Assembly: GCA_041653315.1 (NCBI GenBank)
Contig: JBAZFO010000057.1
Coordinates: 1 to 5,229, forward strand
Source of the DNA: Candidatus Micrarchaeia archaeon
GTDB taxonomy: Archaea; Micrarchaeota; Micrarchaeia; Anstonellales; JAHKLY01
Length of the DNA: 5,229 bases
Reading direction: 5' to 3'
Positions 4,512 to 5,229 of this stretch are shown here, one piece after another (position 1 is the stretch's first letter; each line of letters begins with the position of its first letter). Made by a program: the position numbers and the translations under genes. The notes beneath the pieces are model-generated. The model was given only the letters and a program-made list of their open reading frames with translations. It ran no database searches and had not been told where the DNA came from.

Positions 4512-5229
4512 ATGATATACTTCCCAATACTCGGAGCCTTAGCACTTGCAGGAGGGACAATATTTGAAAGAAAATTGCTCAAAAAAAAGAGCATGGATAT
4601 TAAAAAATATAATGTTCTAGAATTTTTAGGAATAGTTATTGTAATGCTCCCTATTCTTTATTTCTTCTGGAAACTTGATTCACAAGCACTTGAATTAAAA
4701 AACATACTAATTTTTATTGGAGTAGTAATAACTTCAATAATAGCAAACATATTTACATTTTATTCTATGAAAGGTGAAAAAGTCAGCAATCTTGAACCTG
4801 CAAAAATGCTTGAACCTTTATTCACAATTCTTTTAGCAGTTATTTTTAGTTTTTTTATTCAGGGAATTTATGAAAGAAATTTGCACGTTCTTATTCCAGC
4901 ACTAATTGCAGGATTAGCTCTTATACTAACTCATGTAAAAAAAGAAAATTTAAATTTGAACAAATATTTTTTAGCCGCAATAGTAGGGAGTTTTTTCTTT
5001 GCACTTGAACTTGTGATATCAATGTTGATTCTTGAACTATATTCTCCTGTAACCTTTTACTTTTTGAGATGCTTAGCCGTTTTATTATTAAGTTATATTA
5101 TGTTCAGACCAAAAATATCAAATCTAAATAATAAATTAAAATTAAATATAATTTCAATAGGAGCAATTTGGGTAATTTATAGAGTTGTAACATATTATGG
5201 GTATATTAAAATTGGAATAATTTCTACAA
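4512..5229 (+). CDS. EamA-type drug/metabolite transporter, truncated at window end
   Basis: The frame is open from ATG 4512 to the last base, giving 239 codons plus one base; related proteins are about 280-300 residues, so roughly 40-60 residues are missing beyond the edge. It is hydrophobic with eight or so helices visible and two EamA-like halves. The first half ends with the signature E94-P-A-K-M-L-E-P102-L followed by a helix and E121-R-N (the usual GE position), and the second begins near residue 152 with Y-F-L-A-A-I-V-G-S and continues through Y177-S-P-V-T-F-Y-F-L-R186. Members of this family export or import amino acids, nucleotides or other metabolites; nothing here fixes the substrate. 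GGAG seven bases before the ATG supports the start. The gene follows the 37-residue gene on the same strand, with a separate promoter. Confidence 0.85.
   Translation, partial: MIYFPILGALALAGGTIFERKLLKKKSMDIKKYNVLEFLGIVIVMLPILYFFWKLDSQALELKNILIFIGVVITSIIANIFTFYSMKGEKVSNLEPAKMLEPLFTILLAVIFSFFIQGIYERNLHVLIPALIAGLALILTHVKKENLNLNKYFLAAIVGSFFFALELVISMLILELYSPVTFYFLRCLAVLLLSYIMFRPKISNLNNKLKLNIISIGAIWVIYRVVTYYGYIKIGIIST

Noticed and set aside
4342..4560. Minus-strand open frame of 72 codons
   Set aside because: It crosses the end of the 37-residue gene, a terminator-like repeat and the start of the EamA gene in antisense; no motif or promoter supports it.

Overview
The window looks like AT-rich archaeal DNA, most likely from a small-genome lineage such as the DPANN group (that rank is inference). 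The archaeal signs are TATA boxes at a fixed distance from gene starts, apparent leaderless genes, a GGAGG-type ribosome binding site where a leader exists, T-run terminators, and a tRNA without an encoded CCA. The last gene runs off the right edge and a repeat array runs off the left edge, so this may be a contig that broke at a repeat.

Left edge (1-198): two and a fraction tandem units of about 85 bp. Each has an identical 50-bp core followed by a diverged but related 35-36 bp part. It looks like a CRISPR array, but the 'spacers' resemble each other, so I favour a structured tandem or dispersed repeat. Positions 199-259 are AT-rich and hold a T8 terminator (minus strand).

Minus-strand operon (260-1692): a dUTPase, a 103-residue lysine/glutamate-rich helical protein overlapping it by one base (TAATG), and a UPF0316-type membrane protein 12 bp further on. 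The operon is driven from the divergent intergenic region 1693-1869. That region also carries the promoter of a plus-strand cation/Ca2+ exchanger-family protein (1870-2823).

Centre (2830-4039, minus strand): a small four-helix membrane protein, convergent with the exchanger and 6 bp from it, and a stomatin/SPFH membrane protein. Both have a TATA box centred 25.5 bp from the ATG and are predicted leaderless. A tRNA-Val (UAC) lies just upstream at 4083-4153; its T-loop has C instead of U at position 55.

Right part (4261-5229, plus strand): a previously easy-to-miss 37-residue, extremely acidic protein with a strong leaderless promoter, then a truncated EamA-type drug/metabolite transporter.

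Functionally this is a housekeeping mixture: nucleotide-pool sanitation, membrane proteins, ion transport and a tRNA. No defence or mobile system is evident. The items most worth a second look are the left-edge repeat, the 37-residue acidic protein, the uniform promoter geometry, the altered ion-site residues of the exchanger, and the C55 tRNA.
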